From: Streptococcus cuniculi
Lineage (GTDB): Bacteria > Bacillota > Bacilli > Lactobacillales > Streptococcaceae
DNA length: 37,116 nucleotides
Direction of reading: 5' to 3'
NCBI RefSeq assembly: GCF_004570575.1
Contig: NZ_SPPD01000020.1
Coordinates: 1 to 37,116 of the forward strand
Shown here: in pieces, positions 8,738 through 17,271 of the stretch
Numbering within the stretch: the stretch's first letter is position 1
Layout: every line of letters begins with the position of its first letter
The notes under the pieces: generated by a model
Told to the model about the DNA's origin: nothing
The model's input: only the letters and a program-made list of their open reading frames with translations
The model's database searches: none
Made by a program: the position numbers and the translations under genes

Positions 8738-10285
8738 ATGACAAAAAAAGCCTTGATTAGTGTGTCAGATAAGACAGGCATTGTGGCATTTGCCCAAAAA
8801 TTAAAAGGGTTGGGATGGGAGATTGTCTCAACTGGAGGAACCAAGATAGCTCTTGATGCAGCTGGTCTGGATACCATTGCGATTGATGATGTCACAGGAT
8901 TTCCAGAGATGATGGATGGGAGGGTCAAGACACTTCATCCGAAGATTCACGGTGGTCTCTTAGCGAGACGAGATCTTGATACCCACCTAGAAGCTGCAAA
9001 GGGACATGGCATTGACCTGATTGACTTGGTGGTGGTAAATCTTTACCCGTTCAAAGAAACGATTGAAAAGCCAGACGTTACCTATGCTGATGCAGTAGAA
9101 AATATCGACATTGGTGGACCATCCATGCTTCGTTCTGCGGCTAAAAATCATGCTAGTGTGACTGTTCTTGTGGATCCAGCGGATTATCAACTTGTATTGG
9201 AAGAGTTAGAAACTGCAGGTGAGACAAGCCTTGCTACACGCAAGCGTCTAGCAGCTAAGGTCTTTCGTCATACTGCAGCTTATGATGCCTTGATTGCAGA
9301 CTACTTTACCAATCAAGTAGGGGAAGAAAAGCCAGAGAAATTGACTCTGACCTATGAACTCAAGCAGCCTATGCGCTATGGAGAAAACCCGCAACAGGAT
9401 GCCGATTTCTACCAGACTGCCCTCCCGCTAGCTTACTCTATCGCAGCCAGCAAGCAGCTAAATGGAAAAGAATTGTCCTTTAACAATATTCGAGATGCTG
9501 ATGCGGCGATTCGCATTATTCGAGATTTTCCAGACCGTCCAACAGTGGTGGCACTCAAGCACATGAATCCATGTGGCATTGGACAGGCAGATGATATTGA
9601 AACGGCTTGGGACTATGCCTATGCATCAGATCCTGTGTCTATTTTTGGTGGAATTGTTGTGCTCAACCGTGAGGTAGACGCAGCAACAGCTGAAAAGATG
9701 CACCAGATTTTCCTAGAAATCATTATTGCACCAAGCTATACTCCAGAAGCCTTGGAGATTTTGACCAATAAAAAGAAAAATCTCCGAATTTTGGCGCTTG
9801 ATTTTAGTCAACAGACTGAAAGTACGACTGAAAAAGAAGTGACAGGTGTGCTAGGTGGTCTGCTGGTTCAAAATCAAGATGTGGTGGTAGAAGATCCAAG
9901 CGATTGGGAAATCGTGACCAAACGCAAGCCAAGCACTGAGGAGCAGACGGCTCTTGAATTTGCTTGGAAATCTATAAAATATGTCAAATCAAACGGTATT
10001 ATCATTACAAATGACCACATGGTGCTAGGTGTTGGACCGGGGCAGACCAACCGTGTAGCCTCCGTAAAGATCGCTGTTGAGCAGGCAAAAGACCGCCTAG
10101 ATGGTGCTGTTCTTGCTAGTGATGCCTTCTTCCCATTTGCGGATAATATCGAAGAAATCGCAGCTGCAGGTATCAAGGCCATCATCCAGCCCGGAGGATC
10201 TGTCCGCGACCAAGAATCCATAGAGGCAGCCGATAAACACGGCTTAACCATGATCTTTACCGGCGTGCGACATTTTAGGCATTGA
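8738..10285 (+). CDS. purH: Bifunctional AICAR formyltransferase / IMP cyclohydrolase
   Basis: Performs the last two steps to IMP: formylation of AICAR and ring closure. The 515-aa protein has an N-terminal MGS-like cyclohydrolase domain ([16 protein letters not shown], then STGGT and [13 protein letters not shown]) and a C-terminal transformylase domain from about residue 200, with [10 protein letters not shown] carrying the Lys-His pair, and [15 protein letters not shown] lies 6 bases before ATG 8738. The spacer before it is occupied by a BOX-like element. No terminator directly follows; 1.4 kb of repeats separates it from purD. Confidence 0.96.
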   Translation: MTKKALISVSDKTGIVAFAQKLKGLGWEIVSTGGTKIALDAAGLDTIAIDDVTGFPEMMDGRVKTLHPKIHGGLLARRDLDTHLEAAKGHGIDLIDLVVVNLYPFKETIEKPDVTYADAVENIDIGGPSMLRSAAKNHASVTVLVDPADYQLVLEELETAGETSLATRKRLAAKVFRHTAAYDALIADYFTNQVGEEKPEKLTLTYELKQPMRYGENPQQDADFYQTALPLAYSIAASKQLNGKELSFNNIRDADAAIRIIRDFPDRPTVVALKHMNPCGIGQADDIETAWDYAYASDPVSIFGGIVVLNREVDAATAEKMHQIFLEIIIAPSYTPEALEILTNKKKNLRILALDFSQQTESTTEKEVTGVLGGLLVQNQDVVVEDPSDWEIVTKRKPSTEEQTALEFAWKSIKYVKSNGIIITNDHMVLGVGPGQTNRVASVKIAVEQAKDRLDGAVLASDAFFPFADNIEEIAAAGIKAIIQPGGSVRDQESIEAADKHGLTMIFTGVRHFRH

Positions 10286-10375
10286 TTTTGTGAAGAATAG
10301 GATGTAATAAAATCTTTATCTTTTATATAGTCATTTAGTTTACCTTTTATTACTTTGTTAACTCGTCTTGTATAA

Positions 10376-11042
10376 TTGAACTCGGGCTACGAGCTGTGCA
10401 AAAAAGATAGTTTTTCCTAGAACTTGTAGTTCTTCGTCAAAACTCCTATTTTTGCTTTGCTCGTTTAACGCCCTTGTATCTTGTATAATTGGACTTGAGC
10501 TACAACTCACTGACAAAAAGATAAATACTCCTAGCTCTAAAGGTATAGTATACCTTTAGAGGCGGAAGATAGAAGTTTGCGAAGCAGACTCTCACTGGCT
10601 TCTTCGTCGTATTTCCTATTTTGTCTAGGAGTTGCTTCCATAGTCTAAGAATAGACTGTGGAAGGTTGGAGATAAAACGAGTGAAACTCGTGTCAAACGC
10701 TCTCGTATCTTGAGTAATTGAACACGGGCTAAAAGCTCGGAAAAAAGATAAATACTCCTAGAAGCAAGAGACTTCTTTGTCGTATTTCCTATTTTTCATT
10801 CGCTTTTTACGCCCTTTGTATCTTAGAATTGAACACGCCCTAAACTCTGTGCGAAAAAGAGACATAACTGTTTCAGCTTTAGCTGATTACAGGTATGGCT
10901 ACCTTTAGGTATAAATCTTCCTAGCTCCAAAGGTATGGATACCTTTGGAGGTGGGAAATAGAAGTTTGCGAAGCAAATTCTCCCTAGACTCTGCGTCAGA
11001 TTTCCTATTTTCGCTTTGAGTTTTTAACGGGCTTTGTATCTT
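10376..11042 (+). repeat. Tandem array of four structured repeats (TTGAAC...GTATCTT family)
   Basis: Four units follow each other in the same direction: 10376-10482, 10489-10711, 10718-10824 and 10829-11042. Each begins TTGAAC/TTGGAC, usually with an outer GGGC arm, then an A-rich arm ending AAAAAGA, a variable centre, then TCCTATTTT..GC, a GCCC arm and GTATCTT. The arms pair in each unit, for example CGAGC/GCTCG and GCAAAAA/TTTTTGC in the first. The fourth unit has GCCC/GGGC where others have GGGC/GCCC and still pairs (AAACTC/GAGTTT, GCGAAAA/TTTTCGC). Units 2 and 4 are about twice as long because of an extra hairpin block. Unit spacing is only 4-6 bases. Confidence 0.75.
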
Positions 11043-11120
11043 GAGTTGTACCATTGAGAAAAGTTACACTTTTCTTATCTATCAGTTGAAATAGTTATCA
11101 ACTAGACAACTACCTGCGAC

Positions 11121-11352
11121 TTTTGACGAAAACTTCGTTTTCTTTATTTCCCGCCTTAAACAGTCTCTCCCCAGACTGTTTTGACGAAAACTTCGTTTTC
11201 TTTATTTCCTAGCTCCAACAGTCTCTCCCCAGACTGTTTTGACGAAAACTTCGTTTTCTTTATTTCCCGCCTCCAACAGTCTCTCCTCAGACTGTTTTGA
11301 CGAAAACTTCGTTTTCTTTATTTCCTAGCTCAAACAGTCTCTCCCCAGACTG
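11121..11352. repeat. Four 58-bp tandem repeat units, each with two hairpins
   Basis: TTTTGACGAAAACTTCG starts at 11121, 11179, 11237 and 11295, exactly 58 bases apart. Each unit has a small hairpin GAAAAC TTC GTTTTC and a larger one AACAGTCT/AGACTGTT around CTCCCC (CTCCTC once). Units 1 and 3 carry CCCGCC and units 2 and 4 carry CCTAGC before the second hairpin, so the array is an ABAB duplication of a 116-bp dimer. In the last unit the stem extends to 16 perfect pairs, CTAGCTCAAACAGTCT with AGACTGTTTGAGCTAG. Confidence 0.9.
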
Positions 11353-11430
11353 TTTGAGCTAGTACTAAAAGTAAACTAAACAACTATATCATGATTTTAT
11401 TGAGTATCAGATTCCCACTATATCTTTTAG

Positions 11431-11467
11431 AATCCCGAGCTTCGTTCAGGCTGTGCTTGGGATTTTT
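11431..11467 (+). terminator. Intrinsic terminator upstream of purD
   Basis: AATCCCGAGC (11431-11440) pairs with GCTTGGGATT (11455-11464), with one G-U pair, and is followed by TTT then GTGTTTTG. It would stop transcripts coming through the repeat region from purH, making purD dependent on its own promoter. Confidence 0.7.
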
Positions 11468-11626
11468 GTGTTTTGTTTGTTTACAGTATTTTGGTTTACG
11501 TTTCCTACTAGGTAAGGAGTTGATACTCTTTAAAAATTAAAAGATACTTGTTAAGAGCCTTGATGTAATGGAGTTTGCATAGAGTTTAGGCTGTGTTCAA
11601 TTATAAAAGCTAAAGGAAATGGCTAT

Positions 11627-11700
11627 ATCGTTCGGAAATGGAATAAAAAAAGGGGAATTTTATAGAAAGGATAGATAAAAACGAATGTTTTTGGTACAAT
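11627..11700 (+). promoter_or_regulatory. purD promoter with two PurBox-like sites
   Basis: An extended -10, TGGTACAAT, lies at 11692-11700, with a weak TAGATA-like -35 17 bases before TACAAT; transcription would start near 11707, 27 bases before the purD ATG. On the - strand ATTTCCGAACGAT (plus 11627-11639) matches 12 of 13 positions of AWWWCCGAACWWT, including a perfect CCGAAC core. On the + strand AAAAACGAATGTT (11677-11689) is a weaker match (10 of 13) in the promoter spacer. PurR control of purD-E-K is inferred from these sites. Confidence 0.6.
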
Positions 11701-11733
11701 ATCTTTATAAAATACGTTTTTAGAGGTATAGAG

Positions 11734-12993
11734 ATGAAGCTGTTAGTTGTTGGATCAGGTGGTCGTGAACATGCGATTGCAAAGAAGTTATTAGAATCAA
11801 AAAGCGTTGAAAAAGTCTTTGTTGCTCCTGGGAATAGCGGGATGTTGGCAGATGGGCTTGAGTTGGTCAATATCAGTATTTCCGAACATTCTAGCTTGAT
11901 TGCCTTTGCGCAGAAAGAAGAGATTGCTTGGACCTTTGTGGGACCAGATGATGCTCTGGCAGCAGGTCTGGTTGATGATTTTGAAGCAGCAGGTTTGCTG
12001 GCTTTTGGTCCTAGAAAAAATGCAGCAGAGCTAGAATGGTCCAAGGATTTTGCCAAATCCATCATGACTAAATACGGTGTACCAACAGCAAGTTATGAAA
12101 CTTTTTCTGATTTTGAAGCTGCAAAAGCCTATATTGAAGCCCAAGGAGCCCCAATCGTGGTCAAGGCAGATGGCTTGGCACTCGGAAAAGGTGTCGTGGT
12201 TGCTGAAACGGTGGAAGAAGCGGTGGCTGCAGCTCACGACATGCTTCTTGACAATAAATTTGGTGACAGTGGCGCGCGTGTGGTAATCGAAGAATTTTTG
12301 ACAGGTGAAGAATTTTCTTTATTTGCCTTTGTAAATGGAGAAGACTTTTACCTCATGCCGACAGCGCAGGATCACAAGCGGGCTTTTGATAATGATAAGG
12401 GTCCAAATACGGGTGGTATGGGTGCCTATGCTCCTGTCCCTCATTTGCCAGCTAGTGCAGTGGAGCGGTCGGTGGCAGAGATTATAAGACCTATCTTGAA
12501 AGGAATGGTCGCAGAAGGTCGTCCCTATCTTGGGGTGCTCTATGCAGGTTTAATTTTGACAGCAGACGGTCCTAAGGTGATTGAGTTCAATGCTCGCTTT
12601 GGAGACCCGGAGACCCAGATCATTTTACCTCGTCTGACATCTGACTTTGCAGCAGGGATCACAGATTTACTAGCAGGAAAGGTTCCGACCTTTACTTGGC
12701 TAGAAAGGGGGGTGACCTTGGGGGTTGTGGTCGCAAGTGAGGGTTATCCTTTAAACTATGAAAAAGGGGTACGATTGCCAGCCAAGACTAGCGGAGAAAT
12801 TGAGACCTACTATGCTGGTGCGGCCTTGAATGCTAAGCAGGAACTGGTCTCAAATGGTGGTCGTGTCTATATGCTCGTCACCACGCAGGAGACCGTTTCA
12901 CAGGCACAAAAGGTGATTTATCAGCAGTTGGAACAGCAGGATACGACAGGTATGTTTTATCGGACAGATATTGGAAATAAGGCGAATAAATAA
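11734..12993 (+). CDS. purD: Phosphoribosylamine-glycine ligase (GAR synthetase)
   Basis: Joins glycine to phosphoribosylamine with ATP. The 419-aa protein has the N-terminal GSGGREHAIAKKL (residues 7-19), an ATP-grasp core with PIVVKADGLALGKGVVVA, the segment DHKRAFDNDKGPNTGGMGAY, and the metal-binding FNARFGDPETQ near residue 287-297. Length and order fit the family. AGAGG lies 7 bases before ATG 11734. It begins a purD-purE-purK unit with its own promoter, separated from purH by repeats and a terminator. Confidence 0.96.
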   Translation: MKLLVVGSGGREHAIAKKLLESKSVEKVFVAPGNSGMLADGLELVNISISEHSSLIAFAQKEEIAWTFVGPDDALAAGLVDDFEAAGLLAFGPRKNAAELEWSKDFAKSIMTKYGVPTASYETFSDFEAAKAYIEAQGAPIVVKADGLALGKGVVVAETVEEAVAAAHDMLLDNKFGDSGARVVIEEFLTGEEFSLFAFVNGEDFYLMPTAQDHKRAFDNDKGPNTGGMGAYAPVPHLPASAVERSVAEIIRPILKGMVAEGRPYLGVLYAGLILTADGPKVIEFNARFGDPETQIILPRLTSDFAAGITDLLAGKVPTFTWLERGVTLGVVVASEGYPLNYEKGVRLPAKTSGEIETYYAGAALNAKQELVSNGGRVYMLVTTQETVSQAQKVIYQQLEQQDTTGMFYRTDIGNKANK

Positions 12994-13002
12994 GGAGAGA
13001 TT

Positions 13003-13494
13003 ATGACACAAACACTTGTATCGCTCATTATGGGCTCTATTTCGGACTGGGAAACCATGAAAAAAGCAGCGCAGATTTTGGATGACTTTGGTGTTGGCTA
13101 TGAAAAGAAGGTGGTCTCTGCCCACCGGACGCCCGACTTGATGTTTGAACATGCAGCAAAAGCTCGTGAACGGGGCATCAAGGTCATTATCGCAGGTGCA
13201 GGTGGTGCAGCCCACCTGCCAGGGATGGTGGCTGCTAAAACAACCTTACCGGTCATTGGGGTGCCTATAAAATCGCGCGCTCTTTCTGGGATCGATTCGC
13301 TTTACTCTATTGTGCAGATGCCGGGTGGTGTACCTGTGATGACTATGGCGATTGGGGAGAGCGGAGCGACCAATGCAGGTTTATCTGCTGTGCGGATTCT
13401 GTCGCTTGAAAACCCAGATTTGAATAAGAAATTGCTAGAGTTTGCAGAAAAACAAGGGAAAATTGCAGAGGAGTCCAGTCATGACCTTATCTAA
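13003..13494 (+). CDS. purE: N5-carboxyaminoimidazole ribonucleotide mutase
   Basis: Moves the carboxyl group of N5-CAIR to give CAIR. The 163-aa length and the presence of purK next door mark it as class I PurE. Active-site motifs are [10 protein letters not shown] near the N-terminus (Ser and Asp of SxxD) and [11 protein letters not shown] around residue 40 with the catalytic histidine, plus [18 protein letters not shown] lies just before ATG 13003. The purK start overlaps its last 14 bases, so the two are probably translationally coupled. Confidence 0.96.
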   Translation: MTQTLVSLIMGSISDWETMKKAAQILDDFGVGYEKKVVSAHRTPDLMFEHAAKARERGIKVIIAGAGGAAHLPGMVAAKTTLPVIGVPIKSRALSGIDSLYSIVQMPGGVPVMTMAIGESGATNAGLSAVRILSLENPDLNKKLLEFAEKQGKIAEESSHDLI

Positions 13495-14551
13495 GACAAT
13501 TGGGATTATCGGTGGCGGTCAGCTAGGTCAGATGATGGCCATTTCAGCCATTTATCGTGGACACAAGGTCATCACCCTCGATCCAGCAGCGGACTGTCCA
13601 GCATCTCGAGTAAGTGAAGTCATTGTGGCAGATTATACGGATGTGGATGCCCTAGCGAGCTTGGCTGCACGTTGTGATATATTGACCTATGAGTTTGAAA
13701 ATGTGAATGCAGATAGCCTTGATGCGGTAGCAGACAAAGTACTTTTACCCCAAGGAACGGACCTCCTGCGGATTGCCCAAAATCGGATAGCCGAAAAAGC
13801 CTTTTTGACCAAAGCAGGGGTTGGTCTAGCTCCCTATCGAATTGTAGGTTCAAGTCTCGATTTGGCAGACTATGATTTTTCGACGACACGAGTGCTAAAA
13901 ACTGCTACGGGTGGCTATGATGGTCACGGTCAGGTGGTTATTCGTGATGTGGAAAGTCTGGCACAAGCAAAGGTTTTGGCGGATCAGACGGATTGTGTCT
14001 TGGAAGATTTTGTACCCTTTGATTTGGAAATTTCCGTCTTGGTTTCAGGAAATGGTCGAGAGCTGACCGTCTTCCCTGTTCAAGAAAATATTCACCGCAA
14101 TAATATTCTTTCTAAAACTATTGTTCCTGCTCGTATTTCAGAGCACTTGGCTGAAAAAGCCGTTCAAATGGCGAAAAAAATTGCCACAGACTTGCAACTT
14201 TTTGGTACACTATGTATAGAGATGTTTGTTGCTGGGGAGGAAATTCTCGTCAATGAACTTGCGCCTCGACCTCATAATTCGGGGCATTACAGCATAGAAG
14301 CCTGCAACTTTTCCCAGTTTGATACCCATATTTTGGGCATCCTAGGCGAACCTTTGCCGGACATTCAACTCTATGCACCAGCTGTCATGTTCAATGTTTT
14401 AGGGCAGGATATGGAACAGGCGCAAGCCTATGTCGCAGAAAACCCTATTGCCCACCTGCACCTCTATGGCAAAGCAGAAGCCAAGCACAACCGCAAGATG
14501 GGACATGTGACAGTGGTTGGAGAGGATGTGGATAGTGTAGGGGAGTTTTAA
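13481..14551 (+). CDS. purK: N5-carboxyaminoimidazole ribonucleotide synthase
   Basis: Uses ATP and bicarbonate to carboxylate AIR to N5-CAIR, the substrate of PurE. The 356-aa protein starts with a Rossmann-like [12 protein letters not shown], continues with the ATP-grasp segment [13 protein letters not shown] near residue 140-150, and ends with [12 protein letters not shown], which carries metal- and substrate-binding residues. I chose ATG 13481 because AGAGGAG lies 8 bases upstream and [12 protein letters not shown] fits the family start; the longer in-frame version begins inside purE with no binding site. It is the last gene of the purD-E-K unit. No terminator is seen after it. Confidence 0.95.
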   Translation: MTLSKTIGIIGGGQLGQMMAISAIYRGHKVITLDPAADCPASRVSEVIVADYTDVDALASLAARCDILTYEFENVNADSLDAVADKVLLPQGTDLLRIAQNRIAEKAFLTKAGVGLAPYRIVGSSLDLADYDFSTTRVLKTATGGYDGHGQVVIRDVESLAQAKVLADQTDCVLEDFVPFDLEISVLVSGNGRELTVFPVQENIHRNNILSKTIVPARISEHLAEKAVQMAKKIATDLQLFGTLCIEMFVAGEEILVNELAPRPHNSGHYSIEACNFSQFDTHILGILGEPLPDIQLYAPAVMFNVLGQDMEQAQAYVAENPIAHLHLYGKAEAKHNRKMGHVTVVGEDVDSVGEF

Positions 14552-14557
14552 AAAATA

Positions 14558-14776
14558 ATGATGAAAGAAGCCGTAGTTATCTTGACTTATGCAGAAAGCA
14601 TCGTGTTACCAGATATTTTTGATAAGGCTTCTATTCGTATTATAGAAAAGAACATAGTTTGTATTTAAGCTACAATTGTCAATGAAAAACAGGTAATCAC
14701 TTATCGTGAAAAAAAGCGTGGACTCCTTGGATATTTAAATATCTTTTGAAACGGAATTAGGCGAGGAAGAGCAATT
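14558..14776 (+). pseudogene. Decayed small ORF after purK
   Basis: ATGATGAAAGAAGCC at 14558 opens a 37-codon frame (MMKEAVVILTYAESIVL...) that stops at TAA 14667-14669. Coding-like sequence appears to continue in another frame (TIVNEKQVITYREKKRG then LLGYLNIF) and again after a shift (FETELGEEEQFWERMEC). These pieces look like one former gene of about 70-75 codons broken by a stop and a frameshift. I do not recognise the family. It may simply be chance reading of non-coding DNA. Confidence 0.35.
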
Positions 14777-14797
14777 TTGGGAAAGGATGGAGTGCTG

Positions 14798-15178
14798 ATG
14801 GAGAGAGTTTCTAGATACCTAATTATTTCTAAAGGAAATAAATCGAATAAGATATTACATTCCACTAAGGAAGACTTATTAAATTCAATGGTGAAAAGCA
14901 CACAACTTAAATGCCAAATAGATCGTATAGAGATTGAACATTCTTCATTTAAATATAAGATGAAAGTAGTAGATACAGAAGCAAAACCAGCAAATAAAAC
15001 GTTTTTTATATTAGTTTTGTATCTCGATTCAGAAAGTGATATTGAGAAATTTGAGCTACTTGATAATGAAATTCATAATTTTATTGAGTCTTATAATGAT
15101 TTAGAAATGTTCATATTGGAGGACGCCATTTCTCAATATTATAGTAAGGAAGCCTATGAATTAATTCATGATAGTTGA
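14798..15178 (+). CDS. Hypothetical 126-aa protein, first gene of an overlapping pair
   Basis: Not recognised. ATG 14798 is preferred over the in-frame TTG at 14777 because GGAG lies 5 bases before it. The protein begins MERVSRYLIISKGNKSNK, has alternating hydrophobic strands (KTFFILVLYLD near residue 67-77) and an acidic helical C-terminal half (ELLDNEIHNFIESYNDLEMF). No signal peptide, membrane segment or catalytic motif is evident. The DNA is AT-rich with codon use unlike the flanking pur and ribosomal genes, suggesting acquisition. Its stop overlaps the next gene's start by 11 bases, so the two products probably act together, for example as regulator and effector; that is inference. Confidence 0.75.
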   Translation: MERVSRYLIISKGNKSNKILHSTKEDLLNSMVKSTQLKCQIDRIEIEHSSFKYKMKVVDTEAKPANKTFFILVLYLDSESDIEKFELLDNEIHNFIESYNDLEMFILEDAISQYYSKEAYELIHDS

Positions 15179-16238
15179 AAACAAAACACGAGCATTAATT
15201 TCAGAAGTGATGTACTTGAAATCTAATGATCAATCTTGGGAAAAATTTTTAACAAAAACTTTAATAATTCGTGATAATAACAAGAAAAAAGATAAAACCT
15301 ATAAACCTTTGGATGGTAAATATTTCAGTGATTTAACAACGATGTTATTTACATTCTATGAGGAGAAAAATTCTGGTGAAGATAGTACCCAAGATGTTTT
15401 TATAAAAAATATAAAATATCTAAATAATCTTATACCTAAAGATAGGGCTGAAGTCTCAGATGAAGAGTTTCGTCAGTTGCAGCTTGCAATAAGTGAAATT
15501 CAGAAGTCTGCACCTCGTTCTGTATGGGATAGGTATATCGCAAATAGTCTAAAGGAAAGTGATAAGTTATCTAATAGTTTACAAACTGTACTCAAACAGT
15601 TAGAAAAACCGAGAAACGATATTGCTCATAATACCATTTTCCGAAAGGAAGAATATAATTCGCTGAAGAAAGATGTAGATAAAGTTGTCTCACAGATTTC
15701 AAAAGCTCTGGATTCTTTTGAAAATGAATCTATTGCTATGTATACGCCAGAGGAAAATGTTCAGATTTTGAATATTTTTTCAGGTAATGAGTCAGAGGAA
15801 GAGACTCAGATTTTGGATGTTTTTTCAGATAATGAGCCAGAGGAGACAGTTGTTCTAAATGATTCTGATGATATAACTCTCATTGTTCCTGCTCAGGAGG
15901 ATGGCTTTCAACAAGTATTTCTCCAAGATCATGAGTGGTACGATATACGCATAGGTCGGAGTCGAAGAAAGAAGATCCGATATATTGCAGGATACGAAGT
16001 GGCGCCACGAAGTGGGATACAGTTTATTGCAAAAGTTGATAAGATTGTTCCATCTGATAATTATTTAGGGTACTGGAAAGTAGTCTTTGATGGAGAGCCT
16101 GAAAAGTATGATCGGCTTATTCCTTTAGGTAATACGTATCCTCCGCAGAATATTCGTTATACTACCAAAGAAAAATTGGATGAAGTGGCAAAATCTTCAG
16201 AAGGAACGTTAGAATCTATTTTTAATAATCCGTACTAG
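15168..16238 (+). CDS. HEPN-like protein with acidic repeat linker and C-terminal beta-rich domain
   Basis: A 356-aa protein. The mostly helical first 185 residues end with KPRNDIAHNT; R149-N-D-I-A-H154 matches the RX4-6H signature with a polar second residue seen in HEPN domains, many of which are RNases in toxin and antiviral systems. Residues 199-228 are an acidic linker with a 15-residue tandem duplication (QILNIFSGNESEEET, QILDVFSDNEPEETV). The final part, about 255-340 (EWYDIRIGR, YIAGYEVAPRSG, NIRYTTKEKL), recalls PUA-like C-terminal domains of restriction or defence proteins, from memory and with low certainty. The ATG overlaps the upstream stop and has no good binding site, implying coupling. 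A defence or toxin role is a hypothesis. Confidence 0.7.
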   Translation: MIVENKTRALISEVMYLKSNDQSWEKFLTKTLIIRDNNKKKDKTYKPLDGKYFSDLTTMLFTFYEEKNSGEDSTQDVFIKNIKYLNNLIPKDRAEVSDEEFRQLQLAISEIQKSAPRSVWDRYIANSLKESDKLSNSLQTVLKQLEKPRNDIAHNTIFRKEEYNSLKKDVDKVVSQISKALDSFENESIAMYTPEENVQILNIFSGNESEEETQILDVFSDNEPEETVVLNDSDDITLIVPAQEDGFQQVFLQDHEWYDIRIGRSRRKKIRYIAGYEVAPRSGIQFIAKVDKIVPSDNYLGYWKVVFDGEPEKYDRLIPLGNTYPPQNIRYTTKEKLDEVAKSSEGTLESIFNNPY

Positions 16239-16416
16239 ATTTATTTGAGGAAATATTGAGTTTAGTTATCAAAATAAAGAGGTGAGAGTCTAGTTCAATT
16301 ATATATGCAAATTCTTATTATCCCTTGCTTTCGCCCCTGTTTTTGTACTAGAACTAGAATGTTATTCTTGCCCTAAGATATGGAATTTGATTAAAAGAAT
16401 TTTTTAAGTAGGAAAT
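16239..16416. other. Spacer after the HEPN-like gene
   Basis: AT-rich, no gene. TCTAGTTC near 16289 and GAACTAGA near 16350 form an 8-base inverted repeat. TTGCCC and TTAAAA with 17 bases between them, near 16368-16396, could be a weak promoter for the next gene. Confidence 0.3.
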
Positions 16417-16737
16417 ATGATGGATTTTATTTTACTAATAGCACTTGCTTATTTAGGCTGGAGTGTCAATGACAAGTTTGCTAAGCTAACAAAAAGGATT
16501 CACAAATTAGTACGACAAGAAAACGGAGGATGTGAAATGTCGCAATTGCTTAAAGGACTAGAAGGCAAGCAATGTAAGTTTCAATTTGATGATATTGTGA
16601 ATTATGATTATTTGTATTCCGTCCTAGAAGTTGACGAAGAATGGGTAAAGTTACGGCATACAGATAAAAACGGAAACTCAACTGTTAAAATTGTCCGAAT
16701 TGATAGTATCAAGGAAATTGAGATAGTAGAACAATAA
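16417..16737 (+). CDS. Small hypothetical membrane protein with a possible internal start
   Basis: A 106-aa protein with an N-terminal hydrophobic helix (MMDFILLIALAYLGWSV), then a basic stretch (KLTKRIHKLVRQ), then a soluble domain with alternating strands (KQCKFQFDDIV, YLYSVLEVDEEWVKLRH, VKIVRIDSIKEIEIV). Similar small proteins occur in Firmicutes but I cannot name a function. AGGAAAT precedes the ATG. At 16537 an in-frame ATG (MSQLLKGLEG) has CGGAGG 7 bases upstream, a better binding site than the first, so a 66-aa soluble form may also be made. It ends the accessory segment before purB. Confidence 0.7.
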   Translation: MMDFILLIALAYLGWSVNDKFAKLTKRIHKLVRQENGGCEMSQLLKGLEGKQCKFQFDDIVNYDYLYSVLEVDEEWVKLRHTDKNGNSTVKIVRIDSIKEIEIVEQ

Positions 16738-17271
16738 TTTTTAGGAAATTTAAAAATAACTTGGTGGAGATTGGGTTCAGTAGCTGTGATAAAAAACCTT
16801 GCATAGCGGAGTTGATTTTATTCAGTCGGTTCTTTAGGCAACATTTCAATTTTTAGTGGCTAAGATGAATTGTCAGGAATTAATCAGAAGTTTTTTATAA
16901 CGAAACAAATGAAATCAAGACTGCTGTGTTCTGAAAATTGAACACGGTCAGAATTTAAAAATAAAAGAAAGGAGTGAGGGGTTACTGAGTATTTGAACTC
17001 GGGCTAAGAGCGCCGGAAAAAGATGGCTTACTATTGCTAACGCAAGGCTAAACAAATTTTTAAATAAAAAGAAAGGAACAAGGGCACCGTATTCACTGAA
17101 CTGAATACGGGCTAGACTGTTCTATAAATATAGAAAGGAATCGGGCACTAGAATTACTAAACTGAACCCGGGCGGAAAGCTCGTAATTTAGATAAACCGC
17201 CTAGGACGCTAGCGTCCGTTGTTGGTTTCCTAAAATTCAGTCGCTTTCTGGTCGCCCTTGGTATCTTAATT
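16738..17271. other. Gene-free spacer before purB
   Basis: The first 200 bases (16738-16937) are AT-rich with no gene, promoter or terminator that I can support. The rest is the structured repeat array described separately. No clear purB promoter or PurBox is visible, so how purB is transcribed is open. Confidence 0.6.
16938..17267 (+). repeat. Tandem structured repeats ending at the purB start codon
   Basis: Four units begin with TTGAAC or CTGAAC/CTGAATAC plus CGG: at about 16938, 16993, 17101 and 17162. The first three are partial or altered but share GAAAGGA blocks. The fourth (17162-17267) is complete: CGGGCG..AAAGC..TAATTTAG..AAACC on the left pairs with GGTTT..CTAAAATTCA..GCTTT..CGCCC on the right, with the perfect GGACGC TA GCGTCC hairpin at the tip. 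It ends GTATCTT, 4 bases before the purB ATG. Confidence 0.7.

Larger units (their letters stand above)
10286..11733. other. Gene-free 1.45-kb spacer between purH and purD
   Basis: No open reading frame with gene-like content is seen on either strand. The stretch holds, in order: a low-complexity AT-rich lead (10286-10375), four structured repeats (10376-11042), a lead with AAAAGTTACACTTTT-type dyads, four 58-bp tandem units (11121-11352), a terminator (11431-11467), a fragment of a BOX-like end (11522), and the purD promoter with PurBox-like sites (11627-11700). Confidence 0.8.

Noticed and set aside
8586..8740. PurBox in the purH upstream region
   Set aside because: The only CGAA-like sequence is in the BOX-like terminus and lacks the flanking consensus.
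10376..10482. Structured repeat as a T-box or known riboswitch
   Set aside because: No T-box sequence, specifier loop or aptamer core could be recognised, and the copies occur in both orientations relative to genes.
11121..11352. CRISPR-like array of regularly spaced repeats
   Set aside because: The 58-bp units are almost identical over their full length, so there are no unique spacers, and no cas genes are nearby.
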